From: Kitasatospora sp. NA04385
Lineage (GTDB): Bacteria; Actinomycetota; Actinomycetes; Streptomycetales; Streptomycetaceae
Length of the DNA: 64,000 nucleotides
Direction of reading: 5' to 3'
Assembly (NCBI RefSeq): GCF_013364235.1
Contig: NZ_CP054919.1
Span: 3,306,055 to 3,370,054, forward strand
The notes under the pieces are model-generated. The model ran no database searches, was not told where the DNA came from, and was given only the letters and a program-made list of their open reading frames with translations. A program made the position numbers and the translations under genes. Positions within the stretch are counted from its first letter, which is position 1. Every line of letters begins with the position of its first letter. This document shows positions 56,436 to 64,000 of the stretch, one piece after another.

Positions 56436-58085
56436 TCAGGCGGTGCCGGCCGGCCGCTGCGGGCTCATGCCGAGCTCCAGCAGCGGCGGCCCGCTGCCCA
56501 GCAGCCCGCCGATCACGCCGTGCGAGGGCTGCGCGGTGCGCGGGGTGCCCGCGGGGGCGCCGCCGGTGCCGGTGCCGCCCGCCGAGCCGCCGTTGCCGCT
56601 GCCGGAGCCGCCGCCCGCCCCGGTGGTGCCGCCGCCGGCGCCGGAGCGCGGGGTCGAGGTGGAACCGCCGCTGGCCGAATTCCCGTTCGACTGCTTGGAC
56701 TTGGCGCCGCTGCGGCTGGGCGAGGGCGACGGCGAGGCCGGGGCCTTGCTCGGGCTCGGGGTGGAGCTCGGCGTGCGCGAGGGCGTGGGGGTCGGCGACG
56801 GCGTCGGCGAGGGGCTGTTGCTCGGCCAGACCGGGGTGCCGTAGTCGGTGGCCGGCTTGGCCGGCGCCTTGGTGTCGCCGGTGCGGACCGCCGCGCCGAG
56901 CAGCGAGCCGGACAGCATGGTCAGGCCGATCACGACCGCGGTGACCACGCCGCGCCGGCGCAGCATCCGCCGCCGGACCGCGCCGGGCTCGGCGGGCCCG
57001 TACCGGCGGAACGCCTCCAGGGCGATCCGGCCGTCCAGCGAGGCGAACGGCGCACCGGCGATCAGCAGCGGGCTCCAGGCCGCGAGGAAGATCAGGTCGG
57101 GGGTGTCGTAGACCGGCACCGCCTTCCAGCTCACGGTGAACAGCAGCGCCGCGGACAGCGCCATCGCGGTGGCGGCCGCCAGCCGCTGCCACAGGCCCAG
57201 GATGGACAGCACGCCCACCACGACCTCCAGGAAGGAGACCGCGAGCCCGGCGCCCACCGGGTGGGCCATCGCGAGGTCCAGCAGCGGCTGGGCGACCTTC
57301 CACGGGTGCAGCGAGGACAGCCAGCGCATCATCGAACCGCGCTCGCCGCCGTCGAAGTACACCGGGTCGCACAGCTTGCTGAACCCGGCGTACACCGACA
57401 GCGAGCCGAGCAGCACCCGCAGCGGCAGCAGCACCAGGCCGAGGTCGACCCGGCGGCCGGGGTACCAGGCATGCTTGGAGCCCTCGCTGAGCGACGGCAC
57501 CTCGGGCAGTTCGCCCTCGGGCTGCCAGCTGCGGCCCGCGCCGATCCGGACCGACTCGTCCAGCAGCTCGGGGACGCCGACGTGCGGGGTCTCCCCGGGG
57601 GTGCCGGCCGGCCCGTACTGCCGCGGGACGCCCTGCAGCTGCTGGGTGTCGTCGTCCGCGAAGCCCTTGGCGGGGGCGGGCACGGTGGTCAGCCGGACGG
57701 CTTCCAGCAGCTGGGTCGCGGCGGTGTCGCCGGGCCCGGCCTGGCCGCTCCAGGCGGTGACCACCCGGGCCTTGCGGCGGGGCGCCGCGCCGGTGACCGA
57801 GGCGGCGGTGATCCCGGCCAGCGCGGGCACCGACGACGCGGGCACCACGACCTGCGGGGTGACGGTGGGGCGGACGCCGCCGCGCAGGCCGTACGGGTCA
57901 CCGAAGGCGGCACCGGCCGGGGCGTCGATCATCGGGGCCACCGGGGCGGAGAGCCTGACCCGGAAGCTGGCCTGGGTGCTGCTGAGCCTCGACGGGTCGG
58001 ACGGCACCCGGACCGTGTTGAGGACCGGTCCGTCGTCTATCCCCGCGGGGCGCTGCCCGAGGCGCAGAGGTGTTCTGGTGTCCAC
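56436..58085 (-). CDS. DoxX-family membrane protein with long disordered ends
   Basis: 549 residues. The N-terminal 215 residues are soluble and lack a known domain. A DoxX-type domain of four helices follows (LRVLLGSLSVYAGFSKLCDP, then SFLEVVVGVLSILGLW and LFTVSWKAVPVYDTPD), and a fifth membrane segment (VVTAVVIGLTMLSGSLLGAAV). The C-terminal 150 residues are Ser/Pro, then Gly-rich and low in complexity, probably outside the cell. DoxX proteins are linked to redox and thiosulfate chemistry; the role here is unknown. Start GTG at 58085 after GAGGGG. Confidence 0.83.
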   Translation of the reverse strand: MDTRTPLRLGQRPAGIDDGPVLNTVRVPSDPSRLSSTQASFRVRLSAPVAPMIDAPAGAAFGDPYGLRGGVRPTVTPQVVVPASSVPALAGITAASVTGAAPRRKARVVTAWSGQAGPGDTAATQLLEAVRLTTVPAPAKGFADDDTQQLQGVPRQYGPAGTPGETPHVGVPELLDESVRIGAGRSWQPEGELPEVPSLSEGSKHAWYPGRRVDLGLVLLPLRVLLGSLSVYAGFSKLCDPVYFDGGERGSMMRWLSSLHPWKVAQPLLDLAMAHPVGAGLAVSFLEVVVGVLSILGLWQRLAAATAMALSAALLFTVSWKAVPVYDTPDLIFLAAWSPLLIAGAPFASLDGRIALEAFRRYGPAEPGAVRRRMLRRRGVVTAVVIGLTMLSGSLLGAAVRTGDTKAPAKPATDYGTPVWPSNSPSPTPSPTPTPSRTPSSTPSPSKAPASPSPSPSRSGAKSKQSNGNSASGGSTSTPRSGAGGGTTGAGGGSGSGNGGSAGGTGTGGAPAGTPRTAQPSHGVIGGLLGSGPPLLELGMSPQRPAGTA

Positions 58086-58226
58086 ACCCCTCTAACCGGG
58101 TGACGGGCCCCGAGGACACTCTCCCGGGTGGATTCCGGGAGAGGATTTGAAGTGATCATGAGAAAACCGATCGGGCCCGACCGGACCCGACCGGTTCCCC
58201 CACGAAAACGACGCGCCGGCCCGCGG

Positions 58227-59219
58227 TCAGCGCTTGGCGCGCAGCCGGGAGGCCTCGTACAGCACGACGCCGGCGGCCACGCCCGCGTTCAGCGACTCGG
58301 TCAGGCCGGGCATCGGGATGCGCACCCGCAGGTCGCAGGTCTCCGACACCAGCCGGGACAGGCCCTTGCCCTCGGAGCCGGCCACGATCACCACGGGGCC
58401 GGTCAGCGCCTCCAGGTCGCCGATCTCGGCCTCGCCGTCGGCGGCCAGGCCGACCACCATCAGGCCGGCCTTCTGGTACGCCTCCAGCGCGCGGGTCAGG
58501 TTGGTGGCGCGCGCCACGGGCAGGCGCGCCGCCGCGCCGGAGGAGGTCTTCCAGGCGCCCGCGGTCATGCCGGCCGCCCGGCGCTCCGGGATCACCACGC
58601 CGTGCGCGCCGAACGCGGCGGCCGAGCGGACCACGGCGCCCAGGTTCCGGGAGTCGGTGACGCCGTCCAGCGCGACGATCAGCGCGTCCTGCCCGGAGTC
58701 GGCGGCGCCGTCCAGCAGGTCCTCGGGGTGCGCGTACTCGTACGGCGGGACCTGCAGCACCAGGCCCTGGTGGTTGAGGCCGCCGGTCATCTGGTCCAGC
58801 TGCGGGCGCGGGGCCTCCATCAGCGGGACGCCGCGCTCGTTGGCCGCCTGGAAGGCGTCCCGGACGCGGTCGTCGGTGTCGATGAACTGCTGCACGTACA
58901 GCGCGGTCGCCGGGACGCCGCCCTGGAGCGCCTCGACCACCGAGTTGCGGCCCACCACCAGCTCGGCCGCGCCCGCGCCGCCGCGGCCGCTGCGCGAACC
59001 GGCGCCGGAGCGGCGCATGCCCGCGCGGGACTTGGCGTCGCGCTCGCGCTTGAGCGCGGCGTTGGCGGCGCGCTGCTTGGGGTGGCCCTTGCGGGCCTCG
59101 CCGGGCGGGGTCGGGCCCTTGCCCTGGAGCGCCTTCCGGCTGTGGCCGCCGGTACCGACACTCGCGCCCTTCTTCGATCCGGCGTTGCGTCGGTTCCTGC
59201 GCTGGCTGTTGCCGGCCAT
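58227..59219 (-). CDS. rlmB: 23S rRNA (guanosine-2'-O-)-methyltransferase, TrmH/RlmB family
   Basis: 330 residues. A basic Arg/Lys/Gly-rich N-terminal extension of about 80 residues comes before the SpoU substrate-binding domain (ELVVGRNSVVEALQGGVPA). The knotted SPOUT domain has VALDGVTDSRNLGAVVRSAAAFGAHGVVIP, VAGSEGKGLSRLV and IPMPGLTESLNAGVAAGVVLYE. It methylates ribose of a guanosine in 23S rRNA. Start ATG at 59219 with AGGAAG seven bases upstream. It lies downstream of cysS, the usual order in actinobacteria, 92 bp away. Confidence 0.95.
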   Translation of the reverse strand: MAGNSQRRNRRNAGSKKGASVGTGGHSRKALQGKGPTPPGEARKGHPKQRAANAALKRERDAKSRAGMRRSGAGSRSGRGGAGAAELVVGRNSVVEALQGGVPATALYVQQFIDTDDRVRDAFQAANERGVPLMEAPRPQLDQMTGGLNHQGLVLQVPPYEYAHPEDLLDGAADSGQDALIVALDGVTDSRNLGAVVRSAAAFGAHGVVIPERRAAGMTAGAWKTSSGAAARLPVARATNLTRALEAYQKAGLMVVGLAADGEAEIGDLEALTGPVVIVAGSEGKGLSRLVSETCDLRVRIPMPGLTESLNAGVAAGVVLYEASRLRAKR

Positions 59220-59311
59220 GGCTGTACTTCCTGTCTCTGCGTCTGCTGCGTGCGTCGGGGCCGCACCCCTACAAAGGTACGGCCCCGGCGCGCCCCGGGG
59301 GGCTACTGGTC

Positions 59312-60709
<1,398 letters not shown>

Positions 60710-60716
60710 AGCGACC

Positions 60717-60722
60717 AGGGTA
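60717..60722 (-). promoter_or_regulatory. -10 hexamer of a leaderless promoter (cysS)
   Basis: TACCCT on the minus strand, seven bases before the GTG at 60709. Confidence 0.5.
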
Positions 60723-60831
60723 GTGGGCGGCGGGGGGTGCCCCGCCACCTTCCGGCCCTTTGGCGTGCCCTCGTCCGAGCCCTTCTCGAGCCCGCGCGGC
60801 CGACGGCCGCCGCACCCGGGGGCCGGCGCGC

Positions 60832-61227
60832 TCAGAGGTTGTTGCCGACCACCTTGCGCGGGCTGAGCCGGACCACCACCCGCACCGCGTCCGGCCCGTC
60901 GAAGCCGTAGTCCTCGCCCCGGTACTTGCGCGACAGCTCGTCGATCAGCTCCCGGCCGCCCTCGGTGGTCATGGTGACCTCGCCGCGGGCCTCGAAGTAG
61001 GTGTACGGGTTGTCCGCCGGGTTGACCAGCAGGCTGATCCGCGGGTCGCGCACCAGGTTGAGGTGCTTGCGGCGGCCCTGGACGGTGGAGAACAGGATGT
61101 CCTCCCCGTCCCGCTTCACCCAGACCACGGAGGACTGCGGGCTCCCGTCGGGCTGCACCGTGGAGACCACGGCGTAGCTCTTCGCGTCCAGCAGTTCCTT
61201 CACCTTGTCGGCGAGTTCGACGGCCAT
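60832..61227 (-). CDS. PPOX-class (pyridoxamine oxidase fold) F420- or flavin-dependent oxidoreductase
   Basis: 131 residues. A split-barrel fold: AVVSTVQPDGSPQSSVVWVKRDG at residues 18-40, then ILFSTVQGRRKHLNLVRDPRISLLV. This subgroup in actinobacteria commonly binds F420 or FMN and has been annotated as PPOX-class oxidoreductases. Start ATG at 61227 with AGGAGGAG four bases upstream. It lies between ispF and cysS on the same strand; its substrate is unknown. Confidence 0.88.
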   Translation of the reverse strand: MAVELADKVKELLDAKSYAVVSTVQPDGSPQSSVVWVKRDGEDILFSTVQGRRKHLNLVRDPRISLLVNPADNPYTYFEARGEVTMTTEGGRELIDELSRKYRGEDYGFDGPDAVRVVVRLSPRKVVGNNL

Positions 61228-61276
61228 GTCTCCTCCTGTGTCCGGTTCCTGAGCGTTCGTCAGGACCTGGGCCAGG

Positions 61277-61834
61277 CTAGGCGGCGGGCCGTTCGTAGAC
61301 CAGCGCCGTGGCGATCGCGGCGAGTCCCTCCGCCCGGCCGGTCAGGCCGAGGCCGTCGGTGGTGGTGCCGGAGACCGAGACCGGGGCGCCGACCGCCGCC
61401 GACAGCGCGGCCTGGGCCTCGGCCCGCCGCTTGCCGACCTTCGGGCGGACGCCGATCACCTGGACGGCGACGTTGCCGATCTCGAAGCCCGCCTCCCGGA
61501 CCAGCCGGGCGGCCTCGGCGAGCAGCGCCACCCCGGCCGCGCCCGCCCACTCGGGGCGGGAGGTGCCGAAGTGCGCGCCCAGGTCGCCGATGCCGGCCGC
61601 GGAGAACAGCGCGTCGCAGGCGGCGTGCGCGGCCACGTCGGCGTCCGAGTGGCCGGCCAGGCCGGTCTCGCCGGGCCAGTCCAGGCCGGCCACCCGCAGC
61701 GGGCGGCCCTCCTCGAAGGCGTGCACGTCGGTGCCGATGCCGACCCGGGGGAGGATCGGGCGGTCGTTCGGTCGGTCGTTCGGTCGGTCGTTCGGTCGGT
61801 CGTTCGGTCGGTCGTTCGGTCGGTCAGTAGCCAT
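61277..61834 (-). CDS. ispF: 2-C-methyl-D-erythritol 2,4-cyclodiphosphate synthase
   Basis: 185 residues. It cyclises the CDP-methylerythritol phosphate in the MEP isoprenoid pathway. The core starts [15 protein letters not shown] (the metal-binding DxH), then [17 protein letters not shown] and SGTTTDGLG. The catalytic core is about 155 residues; the first 27 residues are a tandem repeat of DRPN (five copies) that is not part of the family. The ATG at 61834 overlaps the end of ispD by 11 bp, so translation is coupled. The repeat is encoded by a 12-bp DNA repeat. Confidence 0.94.
   Translation of the reverse strand: MATDRPNDRPNDRPNDRPNDRPNDRPILPRVGIGTDVHAFEEGRPLRVAGLDWPGETGLAGHSDADVAAHAACDALFSAAGIGDLGAHFGTSRPEWAGAAGVALLAEAARLVREAGFEIGNVAVQVIGVRPKVGKRRAEAQAALSAAVGAPVSVSGTTTDGLGLTGRAEGLAAIATALVYERPAA
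61762..61825. repeat. 12-bp tandem repeat in the ispF N-terminus
   Basis: Four full and two partial units of GGTCGGTCGTTC. Each unit is four codons (DRPN), so unit gain or loss would keep the frame. It ends at the overlap with the ispD stop. Confidence 0.85.
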
Positions 61835-62558
61835 CGGTGGCCCTCCGGCGGGCGAGCACGGCCTCGGCGAGCACGAGGTCCAGCGGGCGGGTGACCTTGA
61901 ACGCCTCCTCGTGGCCGGGCACCACGACCACCCGGCCGCCGAAGCGTTCGATCAGCCCGGCGTCGTCGGTCACCTCGGCGCCCTCGGCGCGCGCCCTCTC
62001 GTGCGCGGCGACCAGCCCGGGCAGGTCGAAGCCCTGCGGGGTCTGCACCGCGCGCAGGGTGGCGCGGTCGGGCGTGTCCAGCACCGGCTCCGGGCCGGAC
62101 GGCTGCGGCTCGACCCGCTTGACGGTGTCGGCCAGCGGCACCGCGGGCACCACCGCCGCGGCCCCGGCCCGGACGGCGGCGGCCACCGCGTCCACCACCT
62201 CGACCGGCACCAGCGGGCGGGCCGCGTCGTGCACCAGCACCACCCGGGTGCCCGCGGGGACGGCGGCCAGGCCCAGGCGCACCGACTCCTGCCGGCTGGC
62301 GCCGCCCGGCACCACCCGGACGTCCTTGCCGTCCAGGCCGTGGCTGTCCAGCAGCGAGACCACCTCGGCCACGCCGTCCGGCGGGGCGCACACCACCACC
62401 AGGCCGACCGCCCGGCTGCGGGCCAGCGCCCGGACGGCGTGCACCAGCAGCGGCACGCCGCCGAGTTCGCGCAGCGCCTTGGGGGCGCCGGGGCCGAGTC
62501 GCTCGCCGCGCCCGGCGGCCGGGACGACCGCTGCCGCGAGCTGTGCTGAGGCGTTCAG
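61824..62558 (-). CDS. ispD: 2-C-methyl-D-erythritol 4-phosphate cytidylyltransferase
   Basis: About 244 residues. The CTP-binding [19 protein letters not shown] begins near residue 10. [28 protein letters not shown] and TPQGFDL follow. It makes CDP-methylerythritol, the substrate class that leads to ispF. The start is uncertain: the family begins only a few residues before AAVVPAAG, and GAGGAG lies six bases before an in-frame CTG at 62558. ATG and GTG codons exist only far upstream (62675 and 62639) and would add 27-39 residues that look unrelated. I use the CTG start as an inference. Confidence 0.9.
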   Translation of the reverse strand: MNASAQLAAAVVPAAGRGERLGPGAPKALRELGGVPLLVHAVRALARSRAVGLVVVCAPPDGVAEVVSLLDSHGLDGKDVRVVPGGASRQESVRLGLAAVPAGTRVVLVHDAARPLVPVEVVDAVAAAVRAGAAAVVPAVPLADTVKRVEPQPSGPEPVLDTPDRATLRAVQTPQGFDLPGLVAAHERARAEGAEVTDDAGLIERFGGRVVVVPGHEEAFKVTRPLDLVLAEAVLARRRATDGY

Positions 62559-62754
62559 GTTTGGCTCCTCGGTAGTGATGGGTATGGCCCGTGCCGAGCG
62601 CGGATGACGCGAGCGGGCAGGCCCCCTTCCTGACTGCACGTTAGTGGAACCGCGCCCGCCGTTCCGCCATGCCACCGACCCCTTCCGGGCATGGCGAAGC
62701 GCCCGAGGTGCCGTTCGGGCACCACCGGGCGCTGCGTCAAACCTGGCTCAAACC

Positions 62755-62803
62755 CGTTGCAGGGGCTTGCCGTTGCAGGGGCCTTGCCGTTGCAGGGGCT
62801 TGG
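62755..62803. repeat. Three tandem copies of a 16-17 bp repeat
   Basis: CGTTGCAGGGGCTTGC occurs three times in a row with one inserted base in the middle copy and one change at the end. It lies between ispD and carD, next to a tRNA-like fragment. Confidence 0.7.
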
Positions 62804-62825
62804 GAGATCAGGATTCGAACGGGCC
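62802..62825 (-). other. tRNA 3'-end-like fragment
   Basis: On the minus strand GTTCGAATCCTGATCTCCCA resembles the T-loop and acceptor 3' strand of a tRNA. The T-stem does not pair and no body of a tRNA lies upstream, so this is not a gene. Such fragments are left by integrating elements. Confidence 0.35.
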
Positions 62826-62860
62826 GGTCCGACACCTCGGACAGCCCGGTCGGGTGCGGC

Positions 62861-63343
62861 TCAGGAGGCGAGGACCTCGTCGAGCAGCGTCTCGGCCTTG
62901 TCCTCGTTGGTGTTCTCGGCGAGCGCCAGTTCGCTCACCAGGATCTGCCGGGCCTTGGCCAGCATCCGCTTCTCACCGGCGGACAGGCCGCGCTCGCGCT
63001 CGCGGCGCCACAGGTCGCGGACGACCTCTGCGACCTTGATCACGTCACCGGACGCGAGCTTCTCGAGGTTCGCCTTGTAGCGGCGAGACCAGTTGGTGGG
63101 CTCTTCCGTGTACGGCGCCCGGAGCACCTCGAAGACGCGGTCCAGACCCTCCTGGCCCACCACGTCGCGGACGCCGACGAACTCGGCGTTCTCCGCGGGA
63201 ACGCGAAGCGTCAGATCTCCCTGCTGCACCTTCAGCACCAGGTAGGTCTTGTCCACACCTTTGATCTGGCGAGTTTCGATGGCCTCGATCAGCGCAGCCC
63301 CGTGATGGGGGTAGACCACCGTGTCGCCAACCTTGAACGTCAT
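62861..63343 (-). CDS. carD: CarD-family transcriptional regulator
   Basis: 160 residues. The N-terminal Tudor-like RNA-polymerase-interacting domain is [25 protein letters not shown]. The helical C-terminal DNA-binding domain includes [29 protein letters not shown] and [16 protein letters not shown]. CarD stabilises the open promoter complex in actinobacteria, particularly at rRNA and ribosome genes. Start ATG at 63343 after AAGGGG; the in-frame extension to 63664 is not family sequence. Confidence 0.96.
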   Translation of the reverse strand: MTFKVGDTVVYPHHGAALIEAIETRQIKGVDKTYLVLKVQQGDLTLRVPAENAEFVGVRDVVGQEGLDRVFEVLRAPYTEEPTNWSRRYKANLEKLASGDVIKVAEVVRDLWRRERERGLSAGEKRMLAKARQILVSELALAENTNEDKAETLLDEVLAS

Positions 63344-63370
63344 GTGACAGGACCCCTTCCGTGGCTTTCC

Positions 63371-63399
63371 AGAATAACACGCTTTTCGGCTGACTCGAA
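63371..63399 (-). promoter_or_regulatory. Candidate carD promoter
   Basis: TTCGAG, a 17-bp spacer and TATTCT on the minus strand, 28 bp before the start codon. The wider gap 63344-63719 also has TTGACA (63434) and the palindrome GTCGCA-TGC-TGCGAC (63449-63463). Confidence 0.4.
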
Positions 63400-63448
63400 G
63401 GGCGTTTTCGCAGGTCAGGGCGGGTTCCAGGGCTTGACAACCACCCCC

Positions 63449-63463
63449 GTCGCATGCTGCGAC
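63449..63463. promoter_or_regulatory. 15-bp palindrome in the carD/lipoprotein intergenic region
   Basis: GTCGCA, TGC, TGCGAC: 6-bp perfect arms, 106 bp upstream of carD. It could be an operator; no regulator is known to me for this sequence. Confidence 0.3.
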
Positions 63464-63719
63464 CGGTGTTCGATGCGGGCTTCCCGCAGGTCGGAGGCGG
63501 TCTGACCGCGCGACGAAACCTCTGGTCACCGTCCCGAAACCATGATTGGATCTTGAGTTTTTGCCCCCGACTCGCCGGACGCCCCCGGATCGTGATCCGA
63601 CCGCGACACGGGGCCACCCCGTGAGAGCCGGATATGTGTGGTCGGTAGTCTGACCCTCGACCACCGACCGTGATCCGTCTTCCGCTGGATCATCCCCCCA
63701 TCAAGGAGAAGTCGCCGCC

Positions 63720-64000
63720 GTGAGCCGGAGCCTTCGACGCGGCGCTGTCGCCGCCATCGTCCTCGCCGCGATCGTCCCGCTGGCCGCCTGCGCCGCGGGC
63801 AACGACGCGAGCACGCTGCAGATCAAGCCGGACAACGCGGCGACGGCGATCGGTACCGACGTCAAGCTCAACAACATCGTCGTGGTCACCCCGAAGGGCA
63901 CCGCCGGCTCGTACTCGGGGGCGGCGAACCTCACGGTCAACATCGCCAACACCGGCACCGAGGACGAGGTCCTGACCTCGGTCAAGATCGACGACGCCGC
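63720..64000 (+). CDS. Lipoprotein, partial (DUF461/PCuAC-like)
   Basis: 93 codons before the right edge; the C-terminus is missing. The lipobox PLAAC near residue 23 follows a hydrophobic signal and marks lipid attachment at Cys. IGTDVKLNNIVVVTPKGTAGSYSG and ANLTVNIANTGTEDEVL then resemble the beta-sandwich of copper chaperone/DUF461 lipoproteins, but the His/Met metal ligands are not yet in view. Start GTG at 63720 with AAGGAG upstream. It is divergent from carD. TAGTCT at 63646-63651 may be its -10. Confidence 0.8.
   Translation, partial: MSRSLRRGAVAAIVLAAIVPLAACAAGNDASTLQIKPDNAATAIGTDVKLNNIVVVTPKGTAGSYSGAANLTVNIANTGTEDEVLTSVKIDDA

Noticed and set aside
62802..62825. A tRNA gene near carD
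   Set aside because: Only a T-loop/acceptor-like fragment is present; the T-stem does not pair and there is no D-arm or anticodon arm.
63434..63463. TTGACA at 63434 as a plus-strand promoter
   Set aside because: No TANNNT lies 16-18 bases downstream, and the lipoprotein start is over 250 bp away.

Overview
The window is high-GC DNA (roughly 73 percent) from an actinomycete of the Streptomyces/Kitasatospora type. Codon third positions are almost all G or C, GTG starts are frequent, and many genes start at or within a base or two of the predicted transcription start (leaderless). The gene content is typical of this group: Lsr2, ClpC, CarD, DisA, MsiK and an AfsR-like regulator. I saw no plasmid, phage or insertion-sequence genes and no CRISPR array.

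Layout. (1) 1-2694, minus strand: a WXG100-type small protein and the first 761 residues of a large Gly/Pro-rich repeat protein, which look like a type VII secretion substrate pair. (2) 2.9-18.7 kb: core genes. These are a cysteine-rich protein, an orphan NuoD coupled to an NDUFAF7/MidA-type methyltransferase, a two-component system, and a cofactor cluster for pantothenate/CoA and NAD (a DUF2520 dehydrogenase, panC, panD, nadB, nadC, coaX). lysS, a BlaI-type repressor, a short acetylglutamate synthase and lsr2 follow. (3) 19.1-37.1 kb: clpC with a candidate ClgR box, a secreted M6 protease, a threonine-aldolase-like enzyme, a secreted M23 peptidase, a TetR/MFS efflux pair with a doubled operator, mutY, a rhomboid protease, an ArsR/MFS pair with a palindromic operator, disA and radA.

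(4) 37.2-53.2 kb: the accessory part. It holds a sigma-like/BACON gene broken by a frameshift, a decayed STAS remnant, tandem DUF1254 paralogues sharing a nearly identical 84-bp tract, and an epimerase. It also holds a Family 2B encapsulin operon (shell with an inserted cyclic-nucleotide-binding-like domain, plus a polyprenyl diphosphate synthase as probable cargo), an ATP-grasp enzyme, an Ogt-type repair protein, a ClC channel, and a 26-residue peptide gene divergent from an AfsR-like regulator. Two full copies and one partial copy of a 148-bp terminal-inverted-repeat element lie in gaps of this region and its left flank. (5) 53.3-64 kb: core genes again, namely tRNA-Thr, msiK, a nucleotidyltransferase, a DoxX protein, rlmB-type trmH, cysS, a PPOX-fold oxidoreductase, ispF, ispD, carD and the start of a lipoprotein gene.

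The most notable system is the encapsulin/prenyl synthase operon at 43.5-46.1 kb. Also notable are the NuoD/MidA pair, the tiny peptide beside the AfsR-like regulator, the inverted-repeat element family and the DRPN repeat at the start of ispF.
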